In this document: positions 61,749 to 64,000 of the stretch, piece by piece
Layout of the letters: the number at the start of each line of letters is the position of its first letter
Numbering within the stretch: the stretch's first letter is position 1
DNA from: Lihuaxuella thermophila
Lineage (GTDB): Bacteria; Bacillota; Bacilli; Thermoactinomycetales; Thermoactinomycetaceae
Length of the DNA stretch: 64,000 bases
Direction: 5' to 3'
NCBI RefSeq assembly: GCF_900110165.1
Contig: NZ_FOCQ01000002.1
Span: 186,001 to 250,000 of the forward strand
Notes under the pieces: model-generated
Databases searched by the model: none
Told to the model about the DNA's origin: nothing
Seen by the model: only the letters and a program-made list of their open reading frames with translations
Translations under genes and position numbers: made by a program

Positions 61749-62597
61749 ATGGGGAAAAGGTTCATCCTGATGATCCTTATGCTCGTGTTGGCAGTGGCAT
61801 TTGTCTCCCCGGGGATGGCGGTCACATCCAACAAAAAGTATGATCTGGTGTTGATTCACGGCTTTAACAACCGCCATCAATGGGGGGATGAATTTTTAAC
61901 AGAGCTGGCTGCGAATTGGGGATCCGGCCATGTTTATGTGGTGTACAGCAATCAGTCCAACCGGGTGTGGACCAGGAAAATGGGCGGCAACACGGTCACC
62001 TTTATCGGAGAAAGAGACCATACGGCCGGCAACGGATCGATTGACGAACAAGCCCGGATCGTGGCCCGGAAAATTGATCTCCTGAAAAAGAGATACGGGC
62101 TCAGTCCGGTCATCAATATCATCGCTCACAGTATGGGCGGACTGGTTGCAAGGGAAGTGGTGTATCTTCGCCCGCACACCGTAGCCGGGCTGGTCACACT
62201 GGGGACCCCTCATCACGGGACTCCTCTTGCCGAGGAGTACGAGTGGGTCGGTATGTTTGTGCGGGGAGAGAAAGCGATTCGGGATATGACACCGCAAGCC
62301 GTGAAAGCTTTCAACCGCAAATATCCCGTGAAAGGAAGCCCCTTTTACCGAAATGGATACTTGTATACCATTTCGGGTGACGCGGACAGTTGGGGAAACC
62401 GCGGCTGGCACGGGGAGCTGGCCGTGGGGTGGACCCTCATCAGTTTAAAATATGGTGCGGATAATGACGGAGTGGTCATGGAGGGGCAGGCAACGATCCG
62501 GGGAGCTGTCCATCTCGCAACCTTTGATGCGTATGACCACTTGGATCTCATTCGTGAACCGGATGTAGCCAAAAAAGCGGCTGCCGTTCTGCCGTAA
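61749..62597 (+). CDS. Secreted lipase/esterase-like alpha/beta hydrolase
   Basis: 282 residues from the ATG at 61749; a TTG at 61716 is an alternative. Signal peptide (about 1-25), probably cleaved after GMA. The fold markers are LVLIHGFNNRHQWG (oxyanion region), nucleophile Ser in IIAHSMGGLVAREV and LVTLGTPHHGTPLA; the acid and His lie in the C-terminal half (candidates ADNDGVV and YDHLD). It resembles triacylglycerol lipases of Bacillus. Substrate unproven. Confidence 0.8.
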   Translation: MGKRFILMILMLVLAVAFVSPGMAVTSNKKYDLVLIHGFNNRHQWGDEFLTELAANWGSGHVYVVYSNQSNRVWTRKMGGNTVTFIGERDHTAGNGSIDEQARIVARKIDLLKKRYGLSPVINIIAHSMGGLVAREVVYLRPHTVAGLVTLGTPHHGTPLAEEYEWVGMFVRGEKAIRDMTPQAVKAFNRKYPVKGSPFYRNGYLYTISGDADSWGNRGWHGELAVGWTLISLKYGADNDGVVMEGQATIRGAVHLATFDAYDHLDLIREPDVAKKAAAVLP

Positions 62598-62658
62598 CCG
62601 ATGACTAAAAAAACGAAATCCGGGGGAAAACTACGGAACACACACCGGGATTCCACAG

Positions 62659-62722
62659 TTATCCACATTTGCACAGCAGTTATACACAAAAATTGTGGAT
62701 AACTTTTTTCATCCGTGGATAA
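62659..62722. promoter_or_regulatory. DnaA-box cluster upstream of guaB
   Basis: Two perfect 9-mers, at 62659-62667 (+) and 62694-62702 (-), plus one-mismatch boxes at 62680-62688 (+) and 62714-62722 (-). Four boxes in 64 bp, ending 30 bp before the guaB -35 element and 10 kb from oriC. Confidence 0.8.
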
Positions 62723-62727
62723 AGTTC

Positions 62728-62780
62728 ATTGTTCGTTCCGATTTGTCATTATTGACAGGTTTCACAAGCATTGTTACACT
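62728..62780 (+). promoter_or_regulatory. guaB promoter with PurBox-like site
   Basis: -35 TTGACA (62752-62757), 17-nt spacer, -10 TACACT (62775-62780). ATTGTTCGTTCCG (62728-62740), complement of CGGAACGAACAAT, carries the CGAACWWT core of PurR boxes 12 bp upstream of the -35. PurR control of guaB is inferred. Confidence 0.65.
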
Positions 62781-62786
62781 TGCTAA

Positions 62787-64000
<1,214 letters not shown>

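Overview
This window is the replication-origin region of a spore-forming Firmicute. The evidence is the canonical order rpmH-dnaA-dnaN-yaaA-recF-remB-gyrB-gyrA on one side of the origin and rnpA-yidD-spoIIIJ-jag-mnmE-mnmG-rsmG-noc-soj-spo0J on the other. YyaC, SpoIIIJ, Soj/Spo0J and a YheC/D-type ATP-grasp protein point to a sporulator. Moderate GC content, abundant GTG/TTG starts with strong AAGGAGG-type ribosome sites, and a chromosomal actin-like gene suggest Bacillales, perhaps the Thermoactinomycetaceae. The family assignment is an inference.

Layout. 0-1.7 kb: a tandem ribbon-helix-helix protein and an ATP-grasp protein. 1.9-10 kb: the WalRK two-component operon (walR-K-H-I-J), htrA, a CxxH/CxxC protein and rlmH, all on the + strand, opposite to the usual leading-strand arrangement. 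10-18 kb: a seven-gene minus-strand operon for a metallophore (nicotianamine synthase-like enzyme, MATE exporter, Opp/Nik-type ABC importer) behind a Zur-type operator. 18-21.5 kb: an accessory patch with a MOSC protein, a decayed TPR regulator, an EthD-like protein and a type III polyketide synthase. 21.7-35 kb: core genes purA, dnaB, rplI, gdpP, yybS, rpsR-ssb-rpsF, ychF, plsC, yyaC and a cysteine desulfurase. 35-40.3 kb: spo0J-soj-noc with two parS sites, bracketed by repeat-rich non-coding DNA that includes a ~230 bp inverted repeat and ~80 nt stem-loop elements. 40.3-43.1 kb: a ParM-like actin and a 450-residue mostly disordered protein. 43.4-51 kb: a GNAT enzyme and rsmG-mnmG-mnmE-jag-spoIIIJ-yidD-rnpA-rpmH. 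51.1-53.2 kb: bipartite oriC around dnaA. 53.2-64 kb: dnaN to gyrA, yaaC, a secreted lipase-like protein, and the start of guaB, which is cut by the window edge.

The two most interesting systems are these. (1) A chromosomal actin-like filament gene lies about 10 kb from oriC and close to parS. Two other proteins in the window, the tandem RHH protein at 124-720 and the disordered protein at 41750-43102, end in the same type of C-terminal tail, as expected if both dock on one partner. (2) A predicted zinc-responsive operon joins a lone nicotianamine synthase-like enzyme to its own exporter and importer. No histidine racemase or opine dehydrogenase, the enzymes that complete staphylopine-type metallophores, is found in the window.

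No tRNA, rRNA, CRISPR array or intact insertion sequence was found.
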